Shown here piece after piece: positions 40,228 through 50,951 of a DNA stretch of 64,000 nt (within the stretch, counting starts at the first letter, position 1; each line of letters begins with the position of its first letter). The notes under the pieces were generated by a model. That model worked only from the letters and a program-made list of their open reading frames with translations, made no database searches and had not been told where the DNA came from. The stretch spans positions 331,469-395,468 of the forward strand of contig BCIJ01000013.1 in NCBI GenBank assembly GCA_001599935.1, read 5' to 3'. This DNA comes from Holtermannia corniformis (taxonomy: Eukaryota; Basidiomycota; Tremellomycetes; Holtermanniales). The position numbers were made by a program, and so were the translations under genes.

Positions 40228-42213
40228 ATGCTCCGAACGCTCCTCGCTCGCACCCTCACTTGGCTCCAGCCCCCACCTCAAGCCAACATGCGTGATATCG
40301 TCGCCGTCATCGGTACCACTGGCGTCGGCAAATCCCAACTCGCCGTTTCGCTCGCGCAATCGCTCACCAAGCAGCCTACAAACTCGACGAAAGATGCCCT
40401 GATCCTATCTGCAGACTCTATGCAGCTGTACAAGGGCTTGGACGTGATCACGAACAAGGTTACGCAAGAGGAGATGGGTGGGGTCGCGCACTGGGGCTTG
40501 GACGTTGTGCAGCCGGGTCAAGGCGGGAGCTGGGAGGTTGGGAAATGGTGTGGCGAGGCAGACGAGGTGGTGTGTATTGTGCTGTCAAGCACCCGTGCAG
40601 ATATCTGAGATTTTCAGATCAACAGACTACCGGATGAGACGTTGCCGATCCTGTGCGGCGGCACACACTATTTCATCCAGCATTTCCTATTCCCCCCAGC
40701 CAACCTGTCGTTTTCAACTCGGCGTCAGCCGGCAGTGCAAGCTACGATCAGTGACAATGTCAAGTGGACGCCGCCGTGCCCACTACCCACGTTGGATATC
40801 CCCGAAGCGTATCACAAGCTACTCGAGACGTTCTGGACAAATAGCCCAGTGTGGCCAGATGCCGATGCCGCTAGTCACACACAAAATAATGCAGCCGGAC
40901 CGTCCAGACCATCCGTCAACAACGCAACCGACTTGCTGAGCTTGTACAAGCTGTTGCAGCTCGTCGATCCGAATGAAGCACAGCGGTGGCATTGGAAGGA
41001 TGGGCGAAAGGTCCGGCGCGGGCTGGAGCGGTGGTGGGAGGGTGTTGCGGGTATCAGTGCGAAGACGGAGACGACGAAAGCCAAGGTGCAGGAAAGCGGT
41101 CGAGCGAGGTGAGAGCTTGTAGAACTCGCCTGAGCTGACTGGCGTAGGTTCCGCACGCTCGTGTTCTGGGTCTATGAGCCGCTTGAGAGTTTGCGACCAC
41201 GATTGGACAAGCGTGTGGACAGGATGGTCGAGGTGAGTGATTGTTGACCGTCTGCTAGTGTGGGCTGACAGATAACTAGAATGGGCTGTTGCGCGAGATC
41301 CAGGAACTCCGAGCGGTAGCCAAAGCTGCGTATGGTCGAGAGGAGGGCATCGGGCACGAAGAGGGGATCTTTCAAGCTATAGGTGCGCAAATGTTTCCCA
41401 CATCCATGGCATGCTTGTATGCTGACGCACTGTCTAGGCTACAAGGAGTTTGCAGACCTGCCTCTGCCGCCGAGTGAGGACGACCCGGCGTATGGGCCCG
41501 CACTGGAAAGAACCAAGATCTCGACGCACCAGTACGCCAAGTCGCAGCTGCAGTGGATCAAGAAACAGCTCTTGCCTGTCGTACGAGACGCTCGCCGGGC
41601 TGGAGGTGAAGTCCACGTGTACGTGGTAAAAGGTGGTGAGACGGGCGAGGGCGCAGCGAAGACTCTGCTCCAGCGTGAGTTGACCGGACGCTCACCCGCT
41701 CGCGAGTTCACCAACAGGTCCTAGAGTTCCTCGGTGGCGAGACGATGCCACTTGCGGATGTCGGATCCGAGCACGCCGCCGAGCTGCTGGCAAGCTTAAA
41801 CGACGCCAACGAGGCGGCCCAAGTGCCTGACATTGAAAGGTCGGTGAATTTGCTATGCTCCGACGTGGCTGCTGCGAGAGCTAATCTGTCACCAGGCGCC
41901 AGGTACTGAATGCGCGGCGGTCGTGTCGGGACTGTAGCCAAGCTCTGGCCGAGCCCGTGAGCGTGCTCTGCCGAGATTGGGATGCGCACTTGGTGTCCAA
42001 AGCGCACCGGCAGTGAGTCGAGGTGCCGAGTTACGTCAGAGCGTGCACTGATCGTTGGTTCCGTCCAGTGCTCAGGGTGCGCTGTTCAAGGCGGCTGATC
42101 CCGAGGGTTGGCTGCGCGCCGTCAAGGAGCGCAGCGCGACCAAGGCCCAACGCAGGGTCGCAGCGCGATCGACGAGCGAGCCAGGCGTTACTTTAGCGGA
42201 TGCAACGCCCTAG
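40228..42213 (+). CDS. MOD5: tRNA dimethylallyltransferase (MOD5/TRIT1)
   Basis: It transfers an isopentenyl group from DMAPP to A37 of some tRNAs. ATG 40228 gives MLRTLLARTLTWLQPPPQAN, basic and free of acidic residues like a mitochondrial presequence, then a second in-frame ATG at 40288 (MRDIVAVIGTTGVGKSQLAV) just before the P-loop GTTGVGKS. Other blocks: LILSADSMQLYKGLDVITNK, THYFIQHFLFP, VFWVYEPLESLRPRLDKRVD, IFQAIGYKEFADL, then TKISTHQYAKSQLQWIKKQL. The C-terminus holds a C2H2-type finger assembled over an intron: SCRDC...LCRDWDAHLVSKAHR, as in eukaryotic MOD5. Two in-frame starts match the yeast MOD5 strategy for mitochondrial and cytosolic/nuclear forms. At least six introns. Confidence 0.92.
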
Positions 42214-42953
42214 ATGTCCTACCCTGTGTTTCGAGCGCAGACTATTACTCGCTGGGGTAAATCGCACCCAGGGTCGCTGAACGGGATGCCGAGTTTAGAG
42301 TTGATTCGCTCAAAGGGGGAAAGATTCCCACAGCCTGGTCCCTTCTTCGTGGCACTTTGCGATCCTCCGCCTGCTGCGTCCTGCGCCGAGCTCGCAGCGT
42401 TCGATGGCCAGGCCCAGAGGGGACAGTGCAGTCGCAGTGTGCGAACAGTGTACACCCTGCGAGCGAGCGACATCGCGCGCACGACGCTGGCTGATCGACT
42501 TGGTGCCGAGCCGCCCGGCGTCTGGTTGTGCCACGTGGGACGGGGCCAGCTCGATTCCCAGTATACGGTGTGCCATCACCACCGCGCACTCTGATCGGTT
42601 CTTGCTCACCAGCACGCACCGTCTTCCGATCCGTTAAGACAGCTGGCGAGGCGGTCGGCAGCACACCAGACCACAAAACAGTGACGGCCAAAGTCCGACA
42701 GACAGGAGCTCATCACTCGCAAAAGGACGGTCGGGTGAGAAATTGTTGCGGTAGCCGCCACCACGCACACGGACGCATCCTTGCGCCAGCTCGTATAGGA
42801 GAGCAGTCATACCCTGGCCTCCAGGATCAAAAGCTGCAGGTACTGTAGCTGCCAGACGACACACTGCGTGCATAGGAGCACCCACACCCTCGTATTGTAC
42901 GTTGCGTCTGCTTCCGCGGAAACTACAATAGCCGTATTGACTGGGAACGCGCA
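42214..42953. other. 740 bp between MOD5 and the ARID gene, unresolved
   Basis: Open frames of 100-150 codons exist on both strands (plus 42214-42594, minus 42245-42691) but read as Arg/Pro/Ser-rich, unfolded sequence. A 5' exon of the ARID gene may lie near 42860-42950, where a Thr/Ala-rich frame is open. Otherwise nothing recognised. Confidence 0.4.
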
Positions 42954-44790
42954 GTGGGTCCGCTCTCGAGCCCGTACAAGGCCTCGCATAGTCACAGCAA
43001 CAGTCGGTCCGCGTTCGATGTCGATGAGTTCCGGATCAATCCCATCGGACTCACAGGTGAGCTGTTTTCGGCCGGCCGGCGGTGCAGGGTGCTGACAGGT
43101 GTCTCACAGCTTCCGGCGTCTCCACTCGCCTCTCACAGTACACCTCCTTCGCTCAAGCGTCGCCGGTCTTCAGCACCCTCCATCTCGTTGGCCGGGATGC
43201 GCAACCCGTCGGCGTCGGCACTGCTGCAAACCGTGCTGCAGACCAAACTGTGTTATGCGATCCCATCAACATCTCACGCCGTCGACTTGACCGTCGGCAC
43301 GCTCATGGCCCAGGTCATGTCGCTCGGAGGCTTCGAGGCCGTCAAGACGAGCCAGCAGTGGCCCGCCGTGCTCAAAGCCTTGACCTTGAGCTCCGACCCC
43401 TGGGCGCACGCGGATACTCGAGGGCTGGCCGATTTGTACGAAAAGTCGGTCAAGCCGTGGGAGACTTCAGTCTTTGCAGGCTTTCTTGGCGAGTGGATCG
43501 CTCAGCAGCAGGCCGACCACGCATGGTCGGTCGCTTTCGACCTCGAGCACGCGACGCCGGCTGCAAGCGCATTAAAGGACGGCTTTGACTTTTTCGCGCC
43601 AAACATCAACAGCACCGTCTCGACCCCGTTGCCGGTTCTCGCCAACGCGAACGCCAATCCGTTCAACGGGCTCGATCTCGACTTTCCGCTGTACGATGGC
43701 TTGGCCAACTCGCCAGAGGAAGACGCCAAGCACAGGCACGACAGCGACCTCGAATCGCTGCTTGCGAGCATGGCTGAGGACCAGGAGCGCGCGGCTCAAG
43801 CACCCGTCACCATCGCAAACTGGTTCCCGCCCGTCACGGCGCCCGGAGCGACCGACGGCAACCAGCTTCCGACACCGCCGCAAGACGCCGCGATCGCCAT
43901 CCGGCGCGAAAGCGAGGCACCTCAGGTCGTACCGGCCACAACGTACCAGACGGGACCGAGCACGTTCTCTCCCGTCTCGATGAGCACGGCGTTCTCGCCA
44001 CAGAACCCACCGTCCGTCTCGGCCTCGAGCTCGTCCCATGCGACCCCATCGGCCGAAACGTCGCAACCGGTGGCAAAGCGCCAGCGTCAAGCTCCACCTG
44101 GGAACATTGGTATCCCTAGCGAGCCGTTCCGCCCGCCGCCACCAATGTGCATGTACTTCCACTCGGGTTTCTACGATTTGCAAAAGGACAAGATTGGCGT
44201 CTGGCGCGGCGAAATCAAGGTCGCCAGTGACATGTTCAGTGTCATGGTCGTTGGCGAGGCTGGGATTGGCAAAAAGGAACTGTGGTGAGTAACCAAAGCT
44301 TGCCTAGTCTCAACGCTGACGCGGCTTACTAGGCAAACGGAAAAGTGGACTGCTCCGCTCACGTTCCCGACCGATACCAGTGGTCCAGGCGCAAACGACC
44401 TCATCACCGTCACCGACCTCGTCAAGCAGGGTCTCGTCCCGCTCACCATGGGCATGGTTCTGTGCGACGGTCAGCGACCGGGCGAGATTGATCGCTTTGT
44501 CAAGTTTGTCGCCAGTCTACACGCGACGGGGACGGTGAGTTTGCGCGGCCACGAGAGGCAGATACAGACTGAGAGCGTTCATGCAGGCGTTCCGGCTCTC
44601 GTCGTCGCACCCGCTGCCAATCGTCTTTATCCCTAGCAAGTTTCACGCAGAGGACCCGCTTCAGCGTCTTGGGATCGCCGTCATGGGCTTGCCTAAAGCT
44701 TCAAGGCCTTCGACCGCCCCAACCCCCGTCACGGCGCCGGCACCGGTACCGGCGGCCAAGAAGAAAACCAGCCGGCGTTCATCCAAGTGA
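42954..44790 (+). CDS. ARID/BRIGHT-domain protein
   Basis: The main exon is read from about 42954. After a Ser/Pro-rich start it has an ARID-like block: LLQTVLQTKLCYAIPS, VDLTVGTLMAQVMSLGGFEA, VKTSQQWPAVLKALTL, GLADLYEKSVKPWE. The GGF-x-x-V...W-x-x-V pattern is the ARID helix 4-5 signature, used for DNA binding in chromatin remodelling subunits such as Swi1. A long Pro/Ser/Thr-rich linker follows with KRQRQAPPG. The C-terminal folded part (MCMYFHSGFYDLQKDKIGVW, RGEIKVASDMFSVMVVGEAG, PLTMGMVLCDGQRPGEIDRF, HPLPIVFIPSKFHAEDPL) spans two introns and ends in a Lys/Arg-rich tail KKKTSRRSSK. I do not know the C-terminal domain; SWI/SNF membership is only a possibility. The true start may be further upstream. 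Confidence 0.6.
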
Positions 44791-44913
44791 ACGTCTTTTC
44801 CACTCGTTTCATGCCGATACACCACACACGAACAGACTGCGTTGTACCATTTCCCGCGTGCGGTGTACCATAGCGTAACGATCCCAAAATGCATATAGCA
44901 ATGGCTGGCTGTG

Positions 44914-46828
44914 CTAGACGTACAAGACTGCGCGCGCGACGTCGTCCACTTTGGTGCCGTGCCGCCGGACGAGGCCGAGGAGCTTTGCTTCACTGTGGAA
45001 GCGGATAAACTCTGCAAGGCGCTGCTCGCTGATTTCCTCGGTGCCGTCGCTGGTAGATTGCGAGTAGCCGGATAGCCAGTCGTACAGGTTGATGACCTTG
45101 CCTGCGGATTTGTACAGGTTGAACAGAGCTGCGAGGTCTTGGAGCGGTTCAGTCGGATTGGACGAGTACAGCGCTGGGTCCGAGAGGCTTGCCAAGAGCG
45201 CCATGCGGGGCGAAGGGTTGTGTGGCTGCGGTGTCAGCGCGGTTGGGCTGGCTGTGAGAACCTACATCTTCGCCGTCTGTAATAGGTCGTAGCGTGAACA
45301 GCTCGCGGCCCGGGACGTTGCTACGATGGGTGAGCGCAGGACAGACACGTTGAGATCGGCATACGCAATAGGATCCCGTCGAGAGATGGCCGCGATCGCC
45401 TGCATGTTGGCCAACGTCATCGCCTTGTCCGGACTATGATCTTCAGCCGAGGCTCTGTATCAGTTTCCACCACACTGACTCGTTGAGCTGCTCAAGCTGC
45501 ACCAGCGGGTTGGTAGCCTGATGATGCAGCAGCGCCCACTAGTGTTGATCAATTCTCCAGCTCCGAGGTCGCACCAGCACACCTACTTTGAGGCGCTTCA
45601 ACACATAAGCCGACCCGCCTCCAAACCGCCTCTCGTCCTCTACGATCTCATCCGCGAGTTGCGGCGAGAGCGCGATTGGCGCTTCGTCCGACGACTTGCA
45701 GTCCTACGATGCGCTCGTTGAGCTCTGCCGCGATTCGAGTGAGAGCGAGAGCGACTGACCCGCAAGACCTTTTCACAGCTTGTGCGCGCGCCACCTCGCA
45801 CCTTGAGCGTTGACAGCTCGAGTGCGGAAGGCTCGATGGGCGTCCAGTCGTCTAGGAACGTTGCAGCGTGCGGGCCGGCGAGGACGACGCGGAACGGAAC
45901 GGTGGGATGTAGCCTGCATGGTCAGTCTTGTCAAGGATGCGCAGAGCAGACGCACGAGAGGATATAGATGAGCTCGCTGAGGACTTGTGATGGAACCGAC
46001 TGAGCTTGGTCGATTAACAAGACTAGGTCCGGTCCTGTCGTCCGTCAGTGTAGTTTCGCTGCACGCAGAGTGCACGCACGGTCCTCGAGGTTGGTATACC
46101 ACCGGTCTAGAATGTCGATCCCACCTCTACCAGGTCTACGAGCCGTTGGCATCTAGATTCGATCAGCCTGTGCTGACTGACTCGTAGCTGATACGCCACA
46201 ACTTACATCCAGGCCCAAGAATCCAGAGCAGACACCTCTGATCGCGCCCGCGAGATCGGCAGCGTCTCGAGCATGTAGCACGCTACATCTCCCGCCGCGC
46301 CGTTGCACCACCTTGTCCAGCTGTGTCGACGTTGCCGGTGCAGGGTCTCTCCCATCAGCCTACATCTCTTGCATCAGGCCGCCCACAGACTCACTCTGGA
46401 GCAACGCGACGTGCACTCGATGGATCTCGAACCCTTCGGGTCGTCGCAACACTGGCGGCGCCGCACAGCGATCCAACCACGCTAGGATCGCATCAAGCTG
46501 ATCATCGACTAGATCTTGTTCGATGGCCTAAGATCGACGTCAGCTTGGTTGGCTGCATTGCAGAGCGGATGGGACGTGACGGACCTCTTGGAGCGACTTG
46601 AAGTGATCAAACGCAGCTTGATAGATCTCTGCGAGGCCTGTGGATGGACTCGAACCTGTGTTTTGCAAAAGGTTAGAGATGATCTTGTTGGGCAGCTGGA
46701 CGGACCGTGGACTGGTTCTGGCTCTGGGTCGTATGGAACGTAGAATGTGCCCTTTGCGCGTCAGTGTGCTGGATGCTGGATACAACCAGTACACCTACCC
46801 TGCTCAACGACTCGAACTCGTGCGACAT
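44914..46828 (-). CDS. ORC3: Origin recognition complex subunit 3
   Basis: ORC3 is an AAA-like subunit of the six-part complex that marks replication origins. ATG 46828 (MSHEFESLSR) splices over 47 nt to GTFYVPYDPEPEPV. Later exons carry LPNKIISNLLQNTGSSPS, GLAEIYQAAFDHFKSLQE, AIEQDLVDDQLDAILAWLDR, FEIHRVHVALLQ, SVLHARDAADLAGAIRGVC, PDLVLLIDQAQSVPSQVLSE and HPTVPFRVVLAGPHAATFLD. The 3' exon ends KVINLYDWLSGYSQ, RLAEFIRFHSEAKLLGLVRR and VDDVARAVLYV, the winged-helix end. The pattern of weak Walker-like regions with VVLA and the C-terminal INLYDW...F...LLGLV match ORC3/Lat. At least nine introns; middle exons (45210-45740) are only partly resolved. Confidence 0.85.
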
Positions 46829-46937
46829 TGCAAGGTAGGGTTGACGGTCCAGATTGTACAGATGCTGTCGACGGTCGACGGTTCACCACGCGAGCACAGT
46901 CTGCATCACGCGTCTATTTCTACACGATGCTGCCCAG

Positions 46938-48148
46938 CTAGACCAACCTCGGCCCCGGCTTGTGCCCCTCGTTGGCCTTGACGACGTGTGGTACAGGTGG
47001 GAGCTCGACCTTGCCAGGTGCAGGTGCAGGTGCCGGCACGACGGCCTGCACCGGCCTGACAATCTTGGCGACGGGAATCTGTTCGACCACGACACCGACC
47101 GTCTCGACTTGTTGCTGTTGCTGCTGCGGCACGGTGGCAGCCGCTCTAGCCTGTACTTGGCTCCGAATCTCTTCTCCCTTTTTCAAGGCGTCACCGAGCT
47201 TCAACCCTGTGGCGCCTTCGACACGGTGCACGGCGTTGCCGCCCCAGCCGGCGACCGAGTCGGACAAGCCTGCGACCTTTTCCTTTGCGAGCTCCCAGTG
47301 CAACGCGAGCTGGTCGTTGAGTTTGTCGTGGCGTGCGGCGAGGTCGGGCAGGTAGCGGTCTTCAGCGGACGAGAGGTAGGATGACACGTTGGTGGAGGTT
47401 TTGGGTAGGAAGTAGGGTGCGGAGAGGAGGAGGAGGGTGGGCGGGAGGAAGAAGCGGACGAGGATGTTGCCTGTAAACGTCGAGGGTCGTCAGTGGCTGC
47501 TGCGATAGATGAGCCACTCACGGTTCCGAGCCAACACTGAACCGGCGAGACCCGCAACGCCGACATAGAGGATGCCAGGCGTCAACGGTTCATCCTTTGG
47601 CAAGACCGACTTGACCTCGCCTACGCGCCGTCAGCTCGACCGGATCGCCAGCGCGCCAACCGACTCACGCTCAACCTTGCGCTCAAACCCGACCCACGAG
47701 CTGACGACGGTCTCGACCGACGCCCTGCCCCGACGAACAACGTCTTGCGTTGCTTGACGCGCGACGGCAATGTGAGGTGAGAGCGGGTGCGTGACTTCGA
47801 TCAGGGTGACGGGTTCCGGTGCGGACGGGTAGATTGAGAGCTGCGAGTGGTCAGTGGGCTCGAGAGGAGCAAAGGGACGTACACGCTCCCGGGGTGCTGT
47901 GGTGGTTGATTCGGCATGAGCCGTCTCTTTACTGAGGTACAGCGAGGTCGCGAGAACGGCGGGACCGGCAGCGAGGCCGAGTGACCGCGCAGAGAGCTAC
48001 GCAAGGTCAGCGTCAAACGTACTCAGCAATCCACATTCCAGGCGACGGCGAGGAAGACGAAGTAGCTGTCTGCTAGCTTGGACTGCTCGACACGCCATGG
48101 CCTGGTTGTGCTACCGGCCGCGCGACGTACCGGATGCAGAAAAGCCAT
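46938..48148 (-). CDS. MICOS complex subunit Mic26/Mic27 (apolipoprotein O-like)
   Basis: Mic26/27 sits in the inner mitochondrial membrane and helps form cristae junctions. ATG 48148 gives MAFLHP before an intron; the next exon gives LSARSLGLAAGPAVLATSL, then YLSKETAHAESTTTAPRE. Further exons give SIYPSAPEPVTLIEVTHPL, VETVVSSWVGFERKVEREVK, LPKDEPLTPGILYVGVAGLA (GxxxG-like membrane segment), GSVLARNR, ILVRFFLPPTLLLLSAPYFL and PKTSTNVSSYLSSAEDRYLP. LPKDEPLTPG and FLPPTLLLxSxxxFLPKTSxN are clear MICOS26/27 signatures. A C-terminal tail has a QQQQQQQ run and Pro/Val-rich sequence. Four introns. It is divergent from LST8. Confidence 0.88.
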
Positions 48149-48407
48149 TCTTGTGCCGTTTTTTCGACTTTTCACCCAATCTGATCCTTGCCGTCGCAGT
48201 CTGATGCGTGTTCTGTGCTCTGTATGCGTGCTTGCCGTGCACCAACGCTCACAACTGCAGGGAGTGACTATGGTAGCAGGGGAAGGGTGAGGGAGGGGTT
48301 ACGGCGATATCGGAGATATAATATAACGCCGAACCCCCCAAGCACGTGAAAGAATTCGCCACTCCCTATGAGCCGCCGCACGACTGTACGCTCGACCTCG
48401 GACAGCC

Positions 48408-50396
48408 ATGCCAGCGCCAACACAGCAATACACACAGCAGCAGCAGCAGCAGCAGCAGGCAAAGCAGCATGCACAGCCTCCACCACCGCAACAGCAGCCA
48501 CAACAACCGGGCCAAGCGCTCGAAATGAGCCCACAGAACCAGCAAGACCTCAGCGTCATCCTCGTCACCGCCGGCTGTGCGTGCACGAGCGCCCAGCGTA
48601 CGCAACACACTGACGGGCACAGACGATCACACGATCAGGTTTTGGGAAGCGTGGAGTGGCATCTGCTCGAGGACGATTTCACAGCCGCCACAATGGGTAT
48701 GCTGCGATGCGATGCGTTGCACATGGCTGATCTCCTGCGCGCTTAGAAACAAGTCAACAGGCTCGCCATCTCACCGGACAAGCATATCCTCGCGGCCGCA
48801 GGGTTCAATTGCGTCCGGTCCGTCTGCTGCTTGATCCACACAGTCGGCTGATAGCATCCAAGGTTATACGACATTACAGACAGGGCAGCCAGTAACCCCG
48901 TACGTCCTGCTGGTCCATCTCCGACTCGCACACGCTAACGTCCGCACGACAGATTGCAACGCTCGAAGGCCACACGGGCAACATTACAGCCGTCGCGTTC
49001 CACTGCGAGGGGAAATGGCTCGTCACGGGCTCAGAGGATGGCACGATCAAGATTTGGGATACGGCGTGAGTCGCTGGCGTGCCGAGGAGTCAAGTTGCGA
49101 GGCGGGAGACAGTGAGCCAGCGAGGATTGATAGCGCCGCCTTTGAACCCAACCCCGGAACTACAGAGCAGCGCTGCTAGACTCTGTCTACCTTCGCCTTT
49201 AAAGCCCGGGTTCGATAGCGGCTAGCTACTGTCTTCAGTCTTGCGCGCATCTCCTAGTGTGTAACAACCTTGTCACTGCCGTCTTCACTGCACAGCGCAG
49301 ATGACACGTCCAAGCTATGATAGCTGGGTGGCTGTTTGCTGCCCGCTCCGCCAGCGCCGTGTTCTTTGCCCACCTCTCACCTCTCGCATACACCCATCCC
49401 AAACGCCAACGCTTACGCTCACACAGCACTTCCCAAGTCCAGCGCGACTACGCCCACTTTTCGCCCGTCAACGACGTCGTCATCCACCCCAACCAAGGCG
49501 AACTCGTCTCGTGCGACCAAGCAGGCTCGGTCAAGCTCTGGGACCTGTCTGAAAACTCGTGCACGCACGAACTCGTGCCCGCAGAAGACATTCCGCTGCG
49601 CAGCGTCTCGATCGCGAGTGACGGTGGAACGCTCGTGGCGGGAAATAACGATGTGCGTGGCGCAGCGTTGGCTGGCGTCAGCCAGCTGATGCAAAGCGTA
49701 ACGGGTACTGATATGGGTATTGATAGGGCGACGTGTTCGTCTGGAGGATCGACACGACTTCGGATCCAGTGACATTGCAGCCGATCAAGAACTTTAGGGC
49801 CCATGACAAGTATATCACGAGGTGTTTGCTGAGCCCGGATACAAAGTGAGTGACGCTGGGGTGGGCTAGATGCTGGAGCGAGCGGTGCATGCGGCGCGAG
49901 GTCGTCTTCGTCACCTTAGCTGCTTGCCAGCTAGCATGAGACCTCCGTGTCCTGCTCTCGCAACGTGCCGCTATACACGCGGCGCCCGTAATAAACCCCT
50001 CGCTTCTGACCGCGCACGAGCTGACAACACTCGCAGATTGCTCGCAACCTGCTCTGCCGACCACACGGTCAAGATCTGGGACACGAACGGATACGTATAC
50101 GAGCTCAAACGGACATTGAGCGGGCACCAGCGTTGGGTCTGGGATGCCGCTTTCAGTGCAGACTCGGCGTACCTCGTTACAGGTGTGTACAGGCCTCGTC
50201 CCTGTCTGACAGGGCTGACGCTCGCAGCGTCTTCGGACCACGTTGCGCGCTTGTGGGATCTTGCGTCGGGCGAGACCGTGAGGCAATATAACGGCCATCA
50301 TCGGTAAGTCTGCATCGCTGCTTTGCACACCCAATGCTGATGTTGCCAACCAGCGCGGCCGTTTGCTGCGCCCTCAACGACATCAATCTTGCGTGA
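48408..50396 (+). CDS. LST8: TOR complex subunit Lst8 (WD40 protein)
   Basis: Lst8 is a seven-bladed WD40 protein that binds the TOR kinase domain in TORC1 and TORC2. ATG 48408 opens a Gln/Pro-rich N-terminus with a CAG-coded QQQQQQQQ run, unusual for this short protein. The blades follow: [190 protein letters not shown] and a last short exon ending [21 protein letters not shown] and [12 protein letters not shown] are Lst8-specific. One intron (49066-49426) is 361 nt, far longer than the others. Confidence 0.95.
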
Positions 50397-50951
50397 TCTA
50401 GACGGTCTGCTGGAGAGTGTCTATCGTTGTATACCTTGCCATGTATATATTCAACCGATGCACTGACCGATCACAGGCAGATCGACGAGGTCTGGCGCTG
50501 ATACCAAAGGATGCTCTCGGGTATCTCCCTCCGAGGACAGACTGACAGATCGTCTGTCATGTCGACATTGCTGACCGGCTATCCGGTATGACTACTGGGA
50601 ATGTTGACCGGCGGTGGCTCCGGTGGCGCTGGTGGCGCAGCTGATGATCAGCAGTAGTGATACCGTTCGCTCAACATTGGCGCAGCCAAGCACCTGCAGA
50701 TGCTTGCCCAGCTTCTCACACTCGTCCCACCATCCTTTAACTCGGTCCCGGATGGATCGATCGCCATGACAGACACGCCTGGAATCGGCATTACCCAAGC
50801 AAGACTTGCTTCCCACATTTCCACCCTCCTTTCTTTCGCCCTGATCGACGAACCGAACCGAGCACGCGGTGGGATCCCATCCGTCGTCATGCCTTTTGGG
50901 TCAGAGGCGGCCTAGAGCCCACGCAGCCTTTGTCGACCCAGACTAACAACC
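50397..50951. other. Intergenic, no supported gene
   Basis: About 555 bp between LST8 and the first 7TM ectodomain gene. Open frames of 70-80 codons on both strands (plus 50700-50915, minus 50648-50890) lack motifs. Contains a short Gly-codon-rich GGTGGCGCTGGTGGC tract near 50620. Confidence 0.4.

Noticed and set aside
42214..42691. Overlapping 120-150 codon frames on both strands after MOD5
   Set aside because: No motif, no consistent splice plan, and mutually overlapping; likely non-coding.
46640..46660. ACTCGAACCTG, a reverse tRNA T-arm-like word
   Set aside because: It lies inside the ORC3 coding region and no cloverleaf can be built around it.
49080..49240. Possible tRNA inside the LST8 intron (GGTTCGATA and a GAACCCAA word)
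   Set aside because: The bases around GTTCGAT do not form a five-pair T-stem and no matching acceptor or anticodon arm could be folded on either strand.
50648..50915. Small frames on both strands between LST8 and the 7TM gene
   Set aside because: Mirror-image open frames without domain or splice support.
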